Shown: positions 34,935 to 48,015, counted from the stretch's first letter. The stretch is DNA of 64,000 nt from Erigeron canadensis (GCF_010389155.1 NC_057765.1:9486001-9550000); one strand, 5' to 3'. Numbers and translations: made by a program. Notes: a model not told the origin generated them from the sequence alone.

Positions 34935-36122
34935 GTTTTATTTTTTTTGAAAAGTAACTTTTATTCACACGGCCTACACCACCGAAAAATGGTGAGGCAA
35001 ACTGTACAATACTTTAAGACAACACAAAATTACACCAGTTATCCCAATTTGTTGTACAATGCTTCTTTCTATATCTATACCAAAGAAAACCTATTGATCT
35101 AATGTCTTGAAAGATCTTCTCCGTATTAATTGCGCCATTGTTGAATCTCCTATCGTTTCAAGCCTTCCACAGACACCAACAAGATACGAAAACAATGCCT
35201 CTTATCACTTCCTCATCTTTCTTTCCAAGTCTTTTATGTTGGTACCAGTCAAACAAATCTTTAACAGAGAAAAAGAAAATGGGAGGCAACTTGCACCACG
35301 TCCCGACCTTCTGCCAAATTTCCATAGCGACCATGCACGAGCAGAATAGATGTTCAGTGGTTTCATCAAACTGATTACATAAACAACACGTCCCCGAGTC
35401 AAAAACACAATTCCTCTTTTTAAGAGCCTCAAGTGTGGGTAAACGATCCATGGTCAGTTTCCACATGAAAATATTTCCTTTCTTCGGCACCCACTTAGAC
35501 CAACTAAACACGAATCTGTCACTATAATCCTTATCTCTTCTCAGAAATTCCTTAACCGCTTTTACATTGAACCCACTTTTGTTGTCCCCCGTCCATTCCC
35601 ACGTGTCCCTATTTTCTTTTAGTCTATGACCAGCCAAGAGTCTATTCAATTTTCTTCTTTCGTCCACTTCAACTTCAAGCAAGCCTTCGATGTTATCAGT
35701 TTCAAGGGAGATAAAACTTCTAGCAATAACACAAATTTATCTCTAATCAAACACTTTTTATTCCTATCTTTATTGAAGAGAATCAGGCATTCCTCCTTAA
35801 GGGGTGTATCACAAATCCAAGGGTCTAGCCAAAATCTAATTTGAGAGCCATCTCCATACTTTCCTCTAAACAGATTACTAAGGCTAACGTTAGCAACTCT
35901 CACTTTCATGATGTGTTTAACAATGTTGTGCCATACCCCTGTCCCATTTTTGTTAAAAGGAATAGTTGTCCAACAACTCTTAGACTCATGGATTGCCTTG
36001 ATAACTTGCCTCCATAAACCATCAGGTTCCAACCGATATCTCCAAAACCACTTAGCTAAAAGAGCTGTGTTTGAATCAGCAAGTTTACACAGCCTAAAAC
36101 CTCCATAAACCATCAGGTTCCC
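34935..36122 (-). mobile_element. 5'-truncated LINE with target-site duplications
   Basis: Minus-strand non-LTR element of 1,188 bp flanked by 16-bp direct repeats with one mismatch (AGATCTCTCTGTTTAT at 34919-34934; AGATGTCTCTGTTTAT at 36123-36138). A T-rich run at its left end is the minus-strand poly(A) tail. Coding is the C-terminal part of a plant LINE ORF2: NTALLAKWFWRY, LFRGKYGDGSQIRFWLDPWI, a frameshift near 35650, then the zf-RVT region (FSWSKWVPKKGNIFMWKLTM, CCLCNQFDETTEHLFCSC). Endonuclease and RT domains are lost, as is typical of 5' truncation. Confidence 0.9.
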
Positions 36123-36138
36123 AGATGTCTCTGTTTAT

Positions 36139-37255
36139 TAAAACATGATTTTTATTTGGAAAAAGAAAACAAAAGTTATAGCAAATATTTTTTAATGCAT
36201 AAGCTTTGTGTAACTGACATACTAATTAATAAATTTTGAATATGAAATTGAACTGACCACCCATTACTTTATCCAAATACCAATAAATCATAAAAAAAAA
36301 AATTGGTCCAGGAAACATTCATGAAAATTTCATCGATTTCTATTAATGCAAGTAAACAATAAAAGTAGTGTAAGAACGAACCAAGATCATTGCCCTAACA
36401 ACATAAACCAAAATAGTTATCAAATGATAATTAATAAGAACTTGACAATTAATTAAATACCAATGTGTTGCATGTACAAAGAAATTTTATAATCATTAAC
36501 TAATGATGATTCATCAATTAGTACCTAATGTTTATTACAAATAAAATGACTATAGTGTGTCCATTGAAGTTACTTACAAATCGAACAAATTAAATGATAG
36601 AAATTAATGACAATAACATAAGCAAAATAATCATTTCAATAAATTTATTATTTTACATTTAAAATGTATAATAATTTTTCAAAAGGTTAACAAAACTCAC
36701 GACATAAACACGAGCACTTGAATGCCAAACAAAACTTAAAACATATTTTTGAACAGTTTTTATTTTAAATATCATATTTATTAAAAAAAAACGTATGAAA
36801 ATAGTGATTGATTCGAATGAATTAATATACAATAAAATAAAAACAGTTAAAATTAAACCTAATTCCAAACATAAAATAAGCATTATAAATAAAAAATTAA
36901 ATATAAGTATTAGAATTTATTCTATTAATCGGTCAATAAAGAAAATAATTTAAACCTAATGTTACCTTTTTTTACGAATGGTTAAAAAATTAATGTTACT
37001 TAAGTACAGTTGGTTCTATATTGTAAAAAAAATCTAATAAAATTATGTATAAATTTGCAATCGTAAATGTAAAAATAACTGTATGAGCTAAGTTTAAAAT
37101 ATATGTAACAAAATAAAAACAAAAAACATGTTGGTTCAAGTAGTAAAGTGAATTGCATGCTTTAGTGGATGTTTATGGGTTTAATCATTGTCTTTAACAT
37201 TTTAAAACTATTTTAATATAAATGCAAGTTACAATTAGATGCTTACATGGAAGCT
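36139..37255. other. AT-rich spacer
   Basis: About 1.1 kb of very AT-rich DNA without coding signal. It may be the body of the Helitron whose 5' end is at 37387, but no CTAG hairpin end was found. Confidence 0.45.
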
Positions 37256-37387
37256 GATGAATGCAGATTAGGTGCTCACGTGACGCTGATGTGTCACTCG
37301 AATCGATGTGATGATGCCACGTAGCAAAACGCTGACGTGTTCGGAAAGCGCCACATGAACGCTTTCTGACAACCTTATATATAAAGA
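37256..37387 (-). mobile_element. Helitron 5' terminus (minus strand), 3' end not found
   Basis: Read on the minus strand, it starts TCTTTATATATAAGGTTGTC after an A, the usual plant Helitron 5' form. A GC-richer stretch follows with CACGTCAGCG, CTACGTGGCAT and CACGTGAGC. The extent to the left is unknown. Confidence 0.55.
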
Positions 37388-37414
37388 TATGATATGATAT
37401 GATATGATATGATA
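37386..37414. repeat. (GATAT)n microsatellite at a Helitron border
   Basis: Five or so perfect GATAT units start exactly at the Helitron 5' terminus. Confidence 0.85.
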
Positions 37415-38064
37415 CACTTTTTATTTTCTCTTATTATAAATTTTATGTTCAAAACTTTTTAAATAATATAAAAGTAGTCTGTAATTTTTTTAAAAAAGCA
37501 TCACATAATACTTTAATTAAAGTAGATATATGTGAGACATTAAAAACCACCCAAAATACCTTAAGTAAAACATTTTACGTTGCATATTTTACACTACTAA
37601 GTTATTATAGTAAGGATTGAAAAATTAGTAAAAAATTAGTAAAAAATAAACGAAAATGAAGTTTAATTAGAAGTTATTATTACATAAGTACCGCAATATA
37701 TTCTAACTAATATAATATTATTGTTATAAACATACATATTTTATTAGATGAAAAGGAGAGGATTATCTTATACTTCTTTTGTGGTGAAAATTTGTTTTGG
37801 GTGACGTGTTGTAAATAATATATCATATCCAACAATGATGAAAGGAATAGCACTTAAATTATTCGACCATATATGTGATCTTGTTTTAAAAATAATGATG
37901 CGATGCTTATAGTGCTCCAGACGAGCTTTACTTTTCTAACAAGATGTTGATAATATTGTTAACTTATAATCATAAAAAATTTAATATCATTAGCATCTTA
38001 ATATTATTTAAAAAATAATTAATCAGATCGATCAACTTGGTTTGTAATACGAGATGTCAATACA
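37415..38064. other. AT-rich spacer
   Basis: No coding or element ends recognised. Confidence 0.5.
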
Positions 38065-38408
38065 TCTATACTGTATTAATAAACAAACTATCATCCCATC
38101 TTTTTAACTCTCTACCTTTAAAATACCCTTAATTTTCAACACATTCTTAACTCACATACTAAATCTACCTAATATATACCTAAAATATTTTCTACCCATG
38201 TTTATTCAAACTATCTATCTTTTTTATTCATTAATTTAAATATTTCCACATAATATCTTTATAATACTCTTAATAGAGTTATTTACAAAAGATACATCCC
38301 CTAACCATAAAATAACTAGACTACCATTTACATCACACACTTTTAGATTAATAATCACATCGTTACCATCACCCCTACCAGCACCACCCGTTGCGGGTAC
38401 CCATCTCG
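38065..38408 (+). mobile_element. Short Helitron, 344 bp
   Basis: The 5' end TCTATACTGTATTAATAAAC follows A-38064. The 3' end has hairpin ACCCG TTG CGGGT (38386-38398), a short spacer, CTCG (a one-base change from CTAG) and host T. It shares an internal block with the degenerate copy at 10426-10865 in opposite orientation. Non-coding. Confidence 0.7.
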
Positions 38409-39481
38409 TATACTTATAAAACAAATATACTTGGGCTTTTAAAACCCGATTAGGCATGTGCATGGCTCAAAACCTGGCTCGAACCGGCTTGACCCATGAC
38501 CCGAGATTGCATGAAAAATGAAACCGAGACCTGGCCTGTCAACCTCCCTGGCGGGTCGGTTCGTTTTACCCAACTTTACCCGAAATTGTTTTTTCTTTTT
38601 TCAAACGTTGGACTGAAATTGTGTTTCTAGGGCTTTTTTTTCATAAGTTGGACAAGATATTGGTAGATATATGTGTTTGGATAAAAGAAGCAACTTTCGT
38701 TTTGTGTTTTGGAGTGTAAAAATGGATGAGTGTATTATAGTACCTAACAGTTTGCCAAAATCTTCATTTTCACCGTGAAAATAAAAAGTTATCAGAAGCT
38801 ATTCCAAATGTATATTATATACGTTAGCTGAGCTACACTTATATTAGTAGCTAGGAGGTCGGGTTGTTCAAACTAGATCTATAATGCGTTACTACTTACC
38901 CTTGAAACTACAACTTGTAACTTTTTTTCATCAGATTTTTTTTTATCGAATCTTTATTTAAAAGAAAAACTGTAATATTTCGAATCACTTTTTATTCACT
39001 ATATATAAAGGCGAGTAATAATATCAGTTGAAGTAAACTACATTAGATAATTGAATATTTACTTAGTCGACGAATACATGGCATAGGCAAGGGCGTGCCA
39101 TGATATATCGCAAATACATGGCATAGTCAATGACTCCACAAACCTACCTGAAAAACATTTATTTTCCATAAAATTTTGTATTATTTTGCATATAAATTTA
39201 GTGGATAGTGGTAGGTCATATGTCATTGTCAACAGCAAGAACCTGGTTGTTGTTGTTTCCTTTGTGCCATACATGTGGTGTAGGTTTTTCGACTTCTCTT
39301 TGTCATCCTACAAATGTCATTTATTTATTACACCATAATCTATACTCATCGTCTTCAACTCTAAATCAAATGAAGACTCCATAAATCTTAGTTTCATATA
39401 ATCATGTTAATATATATTGGACATAATTTTTCACTAAATACTAAATCTTATGTTTAACATCCTAGTTTACTACGTTTTAAA
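38409..39481. other. Spacer with repeat debris
   Basis: A GC-richer patch at 38450-38590 (GGCTCGAACCGGCTTGACCC, GGCGGGTCGGTTCG) is dispersed-repeat-like. Near 39070-39140, AATACATGGCATAG occurs twice 55 bp apart. A short minus-strand open frame (39059-39274) is not recognised. Confidence 0.4.
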
Positions 39482-39750
39482 CTAGTCACTATATCCGCTC
39501 ATTGACGCGGAAAATGTCTTTCACATAGCAAAGGATCAATATTAAGCATTACTAAGTCAAGCATAACATGATGGTTTAAGATGTCTCAAAGAGTTGGATG
39601 GGGAGGGGGTGTAAATACAACTTTTAAACTTAAACAACTTAGATAATACTTTTTAATGCAGAACATAAATTATCTTTGAAGTATTTGTCCATATTCAGCT
39701 TAATATAAATATATTGATAACATATTAAATTAATAAACATAATATAAAGA
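39482..39750 (-). mobile_element. Short Helitron, 269 bp
   Basis: Minus-strand 5' end TCTTTATATTATGTTTATTA; 3' end with a CCGC/GCGG hairpin (39495-39510) and CTAG. Inserted between A-39481 and T-39751. Non-coding. Confidence 0.75.
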
Positions 39751-41388
39751 TAGTCTAGTGCAGTCCAAGAACAAAGTGCAAGATGAGTTTCAACCAATTC
39801 TTTTAACTTTGTTTATTAACTCTACTAGCCTAAGCTAAGTACAACACGGATCCAAGCTGATAGCTTTAATCGTTGTGAGAGTTAATATTATGGATGCACA
39901 CATTCTTGAGACACAAAGGCTGGTATATAGGCATCAACACTGCCTTGGATGCCGTCCATTTCTTTCCACGCGTCTTGATCTAATGGCTTTTACTTGATCA
40001 GTACTAGGTGACAGTGGCATCGTCATTTTTGTTCCCTACTTGCTCACCAAGGTTGATCGTGCAGCAACAATACAATGGACACATCATATTATGTTTACAA
40101 TCAACAACTGACACTTCTAGAATGTCCTTTCTGGTGCTTATCCAGTTAATTGATGGTATATACAAAGTTGTAACAACACTAAAGCACTTGAAAGACTCCA
40201 GGCTGACAATGTACCTTCCAAGCTTACTGTAAGATCCAAGCTGATTTCTACCCATCATCTTCGTCTTCTATCTTTGTTCTTCATCTTCGATTTAGACTAA
40301 GTGCTAGTTCTTCTATTTGATGCAACTTGAGAGATACAATCTTCTAGTGAAGATGTTCAGGTTGACTCAGCTTGAAACCAGTCAAGCTGACTCAGCTCCA
40401 GAACCAAGGACTTAAGTATTTCTTGAATTGTTTGTCATCTTCAAATATTTCTTGTATTGTATGAGTGACTTGACTCCAACATCTACATCTCATCTCCGTT
40501 CACTTGATCTCCTAAAATAGTTTTAAACATCATGTTCATTTAGTTCTAATTATAATAGTTATGGATCCGTTCGTTTAGTAGAATCATTTTTTACAATTAA
40601 TCATAGACCAATTAAACGTTTCAATCAATAATCTATTAAATCTTAAAGACTTATTATAAACATATCAAGCCACAAATAGACTAACAAAATCATTGATAAA
40701 AACTAATGATAATATGAAAAACTAGAGAATCATGGATCAAATGTAAACATAAACACAATTCAATAGATCTAACATAGCAAATAAATAGTTTACATGATCA
40801 CGTCATTCAAACAAGTATTAAGTTATTATCCAGACATTATCAAAGGTATAGCAAAGTCTGAAAAGTAAAAAGACATCGTTTACCAACTGAAAGAAAGATA
40901 ATACTCAAAAATCTGTAGAACAAGAAGTGTTTGAAACTCCAAAATCTCTTTAGAAGCTCCTGATTTTCAACCTAGAAGGTAGGTTTTTCGTCTGGTAGGT
41001 TAATTTTGCTTTCTCCGTATGTAAGGTCCTATTCTTTTATTTATAAGGCAAAAGTTTGTTCAGCCACTGCTTTGACGAGCGACGCTCGTGAGGCCTCCTC
41101 TGGGTTGTATGAAAGAGAAGCGGCTGGTGGGGTGCCACGAGCGGCGCTCCTTCGCTGATGCGTTTTGCTTTCATTTCTTCGTCTTGTTTTTTATAATGTC
41201 TTGTGACATTTTAGTTGAGTAGTTCTATGTCATAACATCTAAGACCATTTCCTTACATTAAGTTCCAAAAGTTAACTATTTTAACTTTTCTTTACATTAA
41301 AAATGACCAATATGCATAAAAATAAACCTTAAAAAAATCACTCATAAGTGATTTTCAAGTTATATATTATTTCGTTCTCTGTTTCCGA
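39751..41388. other. Spacer, unrecognised
   Basis: A minus-strand open frame of 84 codons (40004-40258) gives no family I can name. A GC-rich patch at 41060-41170 contains the near-palindrome ACGAGCGACGCTCGT and a related GAGCGGCGCTC; it may be part of an LTR. No ends were found. Confidence 0.35.
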
Positions 41389-41839
41389 CACTACTAGAAA
41401 GAGGGCTATCCTTGACGCACAATGCCCGTCAAGAAGAGTTCGGATGACGCGCAAATGCCCGTCAAGGAAGGACCAGTCATAAAGCTTCATGACACGCATT
41501 TGTGCATCATCCATGTATGACGCGCACGTATGACACACATTTATGACTCTCCTTTTTGACCTTCGAGGTAGGGAGTCATAACATTTACTACCCACTTTTT
41601 TGACATATGTTTTTGCGTATCATAACTAATAAAATCAATTTTTTTTTCTGTTCTTTAAAACCTGATTATATAAATAATAAACCTGGTAATAAATTAACCT
41701 GATAATAGTACAAAATTAACGCATTTCATATATATCAAAACCATGCGTCACCAATTCATTACATAACGATTCATGTCCAAATAGTTAAAATACGGTTTAC
41801 AACTTTCTACCTAAAAATAAAATTCGACACATAAATTGC

Positions 41840-44800
41840 TCATTCTTCTCGAATATCGTCCAAATCCGCATCCATGTACTCATTGCTATCACCACCAATC
41901 TAGTAAAAAATAAAACAACATTAAAAAACCGGATATTACTACTTAAACTACTTAAAACAGTTAATTAACTACTTACATTGTGATTTTCGAGAACCCCAAC
42001 TCCATGTTTAACTACTTCCTTCATGAACTTCAACATGAAGTACCTACATTCGGTGTTTCCCGGTTGACGTGGACACCACACAAGAAATATACAACATCCA
42101 ATCAGCAGCATATTCTGCAGCATAAATTCAGCAACATAGAACAACTAGTTCCTCCATGTTTAACAATCAGTAACATACAACTAGTTGGATCTCGATCAGT
42201 TTCAGGTGTACTAACCAACTAAGTAACTAACTAACTAACTTAACATACAACTAACTACATACTTAACAAACAACAACAGCACAAGATAATATTCAACAAA
42301 TAACTAACCTTAGATTTAACCCAGTTAAGTGTAGTCCTCTTATTGCTTCCAGATTCTACATCATACAATGCAATTGCCCTAAAAAGAATTAACCCAGTTA
42401 GTATTACATCATACATCATAAAGATTCTATAACTTGTATTACTTACGCATCCACTATTTGCTTGAACTGAAGATTGACGTCGCTAGTCTTTAGGGAATCA
42501 AGATGATAGCAGGTACTTGTCTTCATGTTAATCACGCCTAACACCCAATGTCTTCTACAAAAAACAAAGATCAAATCCTGTTAATTACTGTTGATTTTTA
42601 TTAATTAATTTAAATGTTGTCGAAAATCTAACCCGGGATTGTATGGAAGTAAGACGAGGTCATTTTGCTTCCTTGTAGATAACCTTCTTGCAATAACTCG
42701 ACTTGCATCCTCGATATTCTTGGCCCTCGCTTTACGTTCATGATTCATGATCTCAGTGTGACCCATTTTTTATTTGCTCCTACAGGTACCTGTTAACAAT
42801 TAACTACGAAGTTTACTGTACAGTAACTTCTTAAACCCTAGTTTTATATCTCTCTCTCTCTCTATATATATATGTATCTATTATTGCTAATAAAAATGTA
42901 AACGTTTATATATACATGTACATATATATATATATGTATATGTGTGTGTATAATGATATATGGATGTTTGTGTGGTGGTTCAGTTACTACTTGTCAATCT
43001 GTATCTAGTTGTCAATATACACATGTATATATATATATACACGTATATATATATATGTGTGTGTATCCGTATCTAACATCTGTATCTATAGTCCTGTTAA
43101 CATACAAGTACCAATTTTTTTATAAACTATATTTATCACTTACATGATATAAGAAGCAACGACAACCCTGCTTAACTCATCCATTGCAAATAGACTGTCA
43201 AAATCATTCCAATTTAAGTACGTGTAACTGGGGTGCCCAAACAAATCGTCCTCGCATTGCACTTTTATGCATTCGACCTTTGCAACTTGTCCATCAACCA
43301 TCATTGCAGTCATTTTCAATCCCATCCTTTCTTTAATTCTTTTCCTTACTCTCCTCTGACCTCTCGTCATCATTCTTTTCAACAGATTTCCTTGCTTAGT
43401 CACTTTTGCAATGGAGGAGACAGTTTCTTGGTTTTTTCCCTTATCATCTGCAACTGTAAACATAACAGTCTCTGTAAACATATGATGTTTTTGGGCATCG
43501 TACCTGTGTTTGGCATTGTCGCTTCTTCTTCGTTGTCGGATTCTCTTTGTCGCTTCTTTTCTTTTTTCTTGTGGGTCGACCCACTGCCCAACTCTCCTTT
43601 TTCTTCTTCTAATTTTCTTTCTTCTTCTTTTCTTTGTTCTTTTTCTTCTTTTCTTCTTTTCTCCTTGTCAACAACAACCTTTTTCTCCTTCTTTTTGGCC
43701 ACTATCTTGTTCTGCAAAAATATAAAAAAGTCATACTACAGGTACCATTTTGTTCTGATCATTAAACTGTTTTATAAAAAAGTCTTACCAAACCAGAGCA
43801 TGGAATGATTAGGTGACTCAGCCAGTTTAGTAAGTACCCAATGGCATCTTTAACAGTCTCAACGAACTCCTCGGGAATTGGATTCGGTATCAAAGCTTCT
43901 GGTTGAAGAGATATGTCCACCTTAACTACAATGTTCCCATCTAACATTATATATGAACAAATAAATATTAAATAAGTAAGAATATATATAAATATTAAAG
44001 AAGTAATTTCACTTCAAATACCCGAGACATGATTCACTATGGTTTCTTTGGCGACTATATTTGAAGGATCGTCGACCGCAAGTAAGCATGATTTATCCTA
44101 CAAATGTGCACAATATTATTAAAATAGATAAGAATTGCACAATATTATTAAAACAGACAATATTTGAAGACTTACATTTGGTTCCCTTGGTGCATTTGGT
44201 TCTTCGTCTTCATCACTACACATTTGATAATTACTTGCACCTCTGAAGCATTGGTACTGAAGCATTGGTACTTGCACATCTTCTTCTTTCTAACTCATCT
44301 TCAACAACTTATAACCGTTTATGCATTATCTTACCATGTTGTTGCAGGTATTGCTTGACATTCCTGGGTATTAAAAAAAATACTGTTACGGTGTTATATA
44401 TCGACCCATCCCACGTACACGTACAAGCCCACGCTTTTCATCTGTACCCAGGGCCTCTGTAAGCAAATCTAGTGATCCCATTGGATCCTCTGAAAAATCC
44501 TTGTCCTTCTTTAGCATCTCCTGATTAAACAAAACATATTTAACTTAATAGCTGTTGACTTATGGTCAAAAGTCAAACTTTAACTAACACTAACTAAGCA
44601 GCTAACTTTGTTGACTAACTGAGAAATTTGAATACTAACTAAAACATACTAAAATAAAACTGTTAAATATGAGTACTTACAATTTTATCGACAACTTTTT
44701 GGACAATTGGGTCGTAACCTCCTTTTTTCTTTTCTCTTGCTCTTTTCCAACATTCTACCTTATCAATCTCCTCTTCCTCTTTGCCGGTTTCTTGCATCTA

Positions 44801-45736
44801 AAAAAGTTAAAAGTATAAGTTAAAAAGCATCAACATAAGCAATACAAAAGTTAACATAAGCTATAAATTCTATACTATCTCAGATTTAAGTCCGGAATAT
44901 CCCTTTCGGCTCAAACGATGGTCGTACTTATTAGGTGAACGAAGTTTTGAAGCCTTCTCACTTATTTCCTGCATAAGTATATACAATTAATATTTTAGTA
45001 ACTGTTTTTATGATAAATAAATGTTTTTGGAAACTTAAACAAATACCTCGAACGAAGGCTTAGTTTTTTGTGATACAAAAACTTTCCAGTCTTTTTTGTT
45101 CACGGACAGATACTTTTCAGGAGGAGTATATAATTGCTTCTTGGCCTCCTTAGACTTAGCATCTTTTAGTGGCTTAATGTACTGCTTATAAAGATAATGT
45201 TTGAAATTTTTCCACTTTATCCCGATTGATTGGAGAACTTGCTTCCGACTGCTTTTGTGAAGTTTAAAATGTGTCTGAAACGTAAAAAATGAATCAAAAC
45301 ATAGTTAGTATAAAATAATAAAAGTAAAGCATAGCCAGAATAAAATAATAAAATACTTACACTAACATATTGCTAACAAGCTTCCTTCGTTTCGTTATCT
45401 ACGATCAACCAAGAATCATAGGTTATGTTCACCATAGATCTTGCCACCAATCCCTCAAAAGTAGACAGTTTTGTTGCTACCCTTCCAGTTGACACACCTC
45501 TTTTATTATAAGTAACCACTGTCTTTTTTTTCGCCTTCGATTTTATTGTCGGGCCTCTATGCGATTTGGAATCTAAATCGCCATCCAAACTCGACTCAGA
45601 ACCAGAAACCGAATTTTTTGCGGTCTGAATCAAAATCAGAACCAGAAACCACATTTTCTTTGTGGTCTAAATCAGATGCAGAACCGAAAACCACATTTTC
45701 TTCGCGGTCCGAATCATTATCAGGACATGAGGCCAT
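41840..45736 (-). pseudogene. CACTA second gene: Transposase_24-like with C-terminal Ulp1-like domain
   Basis: Multi-exon minus-strand gene, start ATG 45736, stop 41840-41842. N-terminus MASCPDNDSDREENVVFGS with repeated D-SDR/HK-ENVVSGS units, then a frameshift near 45620. Next: YDSWLIVDNETKEAC (45375), THFKLHKSSRKQVLQSIGIK and LYTPPEKYLSVNKKDWKVFV (45080-45275), EISEKASKLRSPNKYDHRLS (44900s), ECWKRAREKKKGGYDPIVQK (44700s), RGLVRVRGMGRYITPTVFF (44390-44450). A Lys/Glu-rich coiled region follows (43400-43715). The C48 protease-like part has RHWVLGVINMKTSTCYHLDS (His and Asp, about 42485-42545) and CPRQPGNTECRYFMLKFMKE (Cys, about 42020-42075), ending DADLDDIREE. The catalytic His, Asp and Cys are retained despite decay elsewhere. 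Exon limits are approximate. Confidence 0.75.
42850..43075. repeat. CT, AT and GT microsatellites in a CACTA intron
   Basis: (CT)n then (AT)n at about 42850-42875, AT/GT runs at 42915-42950, and a symmetrical GTATATATATATATACAC and GTATATATATATATGTGTGT pair at 43025-43065. Confidence 0.85.
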
Positions 45737-45879
45737 CTTTTATTACCAAAAAGCAACCTGTTTAAAATAAACAAAATAAACAGTTATTTTCATACCAAAA
45801 ACTTTAAATAATAAATAATGCTTGACAAACTTTAACAAATAAACAGTTACTAAAATAAACAGTTATCTCATACCAAAAA

Positions 45880-48015
45880 CTAATGACCTAAAACAAATAT
45901 GCCCTCGTCATCCGAGCGCGTACACTTAAAATCATCGTCTAGATCTACTAAAGACAGGTTCATATCTTGTGTAACATCAAATTCAAACACATCATCAATT
46001 TCACCATTATTATCTCCATACTTATGCATCCTATGTGGTGTGAAGCCAACAACAGACAGGTTCCTATCTTGTTGGTCTTGAACATAAAAAAACTTGTCTT
46101 GCTTGACTAGGTAATATGAAGGATTCAGACCGTTGACCAAGCCTATCAAAGTTAACCACAGCAAAATCAGGGCCCTTTGCCAACCAACGAACAGTATCAC
46201 CAGTATTTTCCCCGTTAGCCAAACGCTTCTCAACCTCGTTCTTAAACCAGTTAATAAATGTCCGAATATGTTGGCTCTGCAACCATGTATAATTTCAACG
46301 CGGGTTAAGATCCTTTAGTTCTATCATATGCTGCTCTATGTATGGTTCAATGTCGGCAGTGTTTCCTAATACATAAAGATGAGCTTGATCAAGTAACTTA
46401 GAATCCACAACACAGATGGTAGCCTGCGATAAAGGTTTACCAGTGCGGTTTCTTTCATCAGCACGATCATAAGGATTGCCAATTGATTTCATGTTTTCCA
46501 AGTAATCGGAAGAGAATTCTAATGCTTCCTCTGCCACATAACATTCTACCATGCAGCCCTCGGGTCGATAATGATTTCGTACATAACCTTTTAGTGTTTT
46601 CATGTACCTCTCAAACGGATACATCCACCTAAAGTGGACTTGGACACATAACCTCACCTCTCTGACTAAATGCACCATCAAATGAATCATGACATCGAAA
46701 AATGAAGGCGGAAAATACTTCTCTAGTAAACACAATGTTACTACGATATCAGTTTGCAGCTTGCCTAGCTTACTAACATCAACTACTTTACTACACAGCT
46801 CGTTGAAGAAATGACACAATCTTATAATAGTCTTCCTAACTTTCACGTCTAACACCCCCTTTATTGCAAAAGGAAGAATCGGTTGCATTAGTACGTGACC
46901 GTCATTGGACTTCAATCCATTCATCTTCGAATTATCATCGGACACGAGATTCTTGAAATTGGAGGAATACCCATCAGGCACTTTTATGCTGGACAACGTG
47001 TCATAAAACATGCGTTTCTCCGCCTATTTAATGTGTATATGGTAGGCGACAGATAATGACCCTTCCCTTTTGGTTGACTTATTAACTCAGGCTTAATCCC
47101 TAACTCCTCCAGATCTTGTCGTGCCTTTAAATCGTCCTTCATCTTGCCTTGCAATTTCAGTAGCGTCCCATAAACACTCTCACATACATTCTTTTATATA
47201 TGCATAACATCTAACTGATGACGAACAAGCAAATGCTTCCAGTACTCAAGTTCAAAAAAGATTGATTTTTTACGCCAAAATTTCGATCTCTCATCGATAG
47301 TTTCTTTTTTCTTTTTTGGCCTTCTCTGCTGACGTGACATTTTCTTCTTTGATTTTTTATTCTTTAACACCCTCCAGATCACTTCCTTCTTTGCCTTTTT
47401 CTTCTTCCCCAATTTAGTCGTAAACCTTTCTAGATAGTCGTAAACTTCTTCACCCAATCTCGGTTTTTTCATCACACCGCTCTCTTGTTCATTATTGAAA
47501 TCTTTTTTTCTTTTCAGAAAAGGATGTGTAAGTGGGAGGAATCTTTTATGCCCGAGGAAGCATACTTTTTTGGATTTTGGCAACCACTGTGAGTAAGTAT
47601 CCTCTGAGCATACTGGACACACGTTATAACCTTTGGTAACACACCCCGACAGGTCACCATATGTTGGAAAGTCAATGACTTATGAGGGTTTATACCATCC
47701 GCGGACAAGGTTAATCTCAGATTCTTGTCTTCCTTTCCAAATTCTTTTCACTTGTCGTCAACAAGCTTCCAAGATGGGAAATCACAAGGATGTCTTAGCT
47801 TGCCATCACTGACCTGACCTTGCGCGTGCCAAGTTAGGTCATGTGCAGTTTCTGGTGACAAGAACATTATTCTAAATCTAGGAATGGGTGGAAAATACAA
47901 ACAACGTTTCTCGGCACTGTGTTGCTATTCTCCTTCCACTGAGAAGTGCCACAAGTTGGACATTGAAAAGCATCCTTGTGCTCATCCCAGAACAAGACAC
48001 AATCATTCTCACAGG
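45880..48015 (-). pseudogene. CACTA TNP2-type transposase, decayed and truncated
   Basis: Reads from 48015 leftwards: NDCVLFWDEHKDAFQCPTCG, a transposase segment with LSADGINPHKSLTFQHMV and CPVCSEDT, then LPLTHPFLKRKKDF. VRHQLDVMHI is followed by an in-frame TAA where Glu is usual, then KNVCESVYGTLLKLQGKMKD, VPDGYSSNFKNLVS, and the DUF4218 part (PILPFAIKGVL, YFPPSFFDVMIHLMVHLVRE, FRWMYPFERYMKTLKGYVRN, RPEGCMVECYVAEEALEF). The DUF4216 part near 45890-46230 follows (KGPDFAVVNFD, VFYVQDQQDRNLSVVGFTPH). At least one nonsense codon (about 47191) and several frameshifts make it non-functional. The N-terminal transposase-associated domain is missing. Confidence 0.88.

Larger units (their letters stand above)
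41389..48015 (-). mobile_element. Decayed CACTA (En/Spm) transposon, 5' end lost
   Basis: The right-hand (3') terminus of the minus-strand element is seen at 41389 as CACTACTAGAAAGAGGGC, the standard plant CACTA TIR. Subterminal repeats follow (TGACGCGCA, TGACACGCA, TGCCCGTCAAG; 41410-41545). It carries a TNP2-type transposase pseudogene and a second gene (TNP1/Transposase_24-like plus Ulp1-like domain), both minus strand. The left TNP2 N-terminus and the other TIR are missing because an LTR-like sequence starts at 48016. Confidence 0.85.

Noticed and set aside
43233..43808. 191-codon plus-strand open frame rich in Ser and Phe
   Set aside because: Shadow of the Lys/Glu-rich coiled region of the minus-strand CACTA gene.
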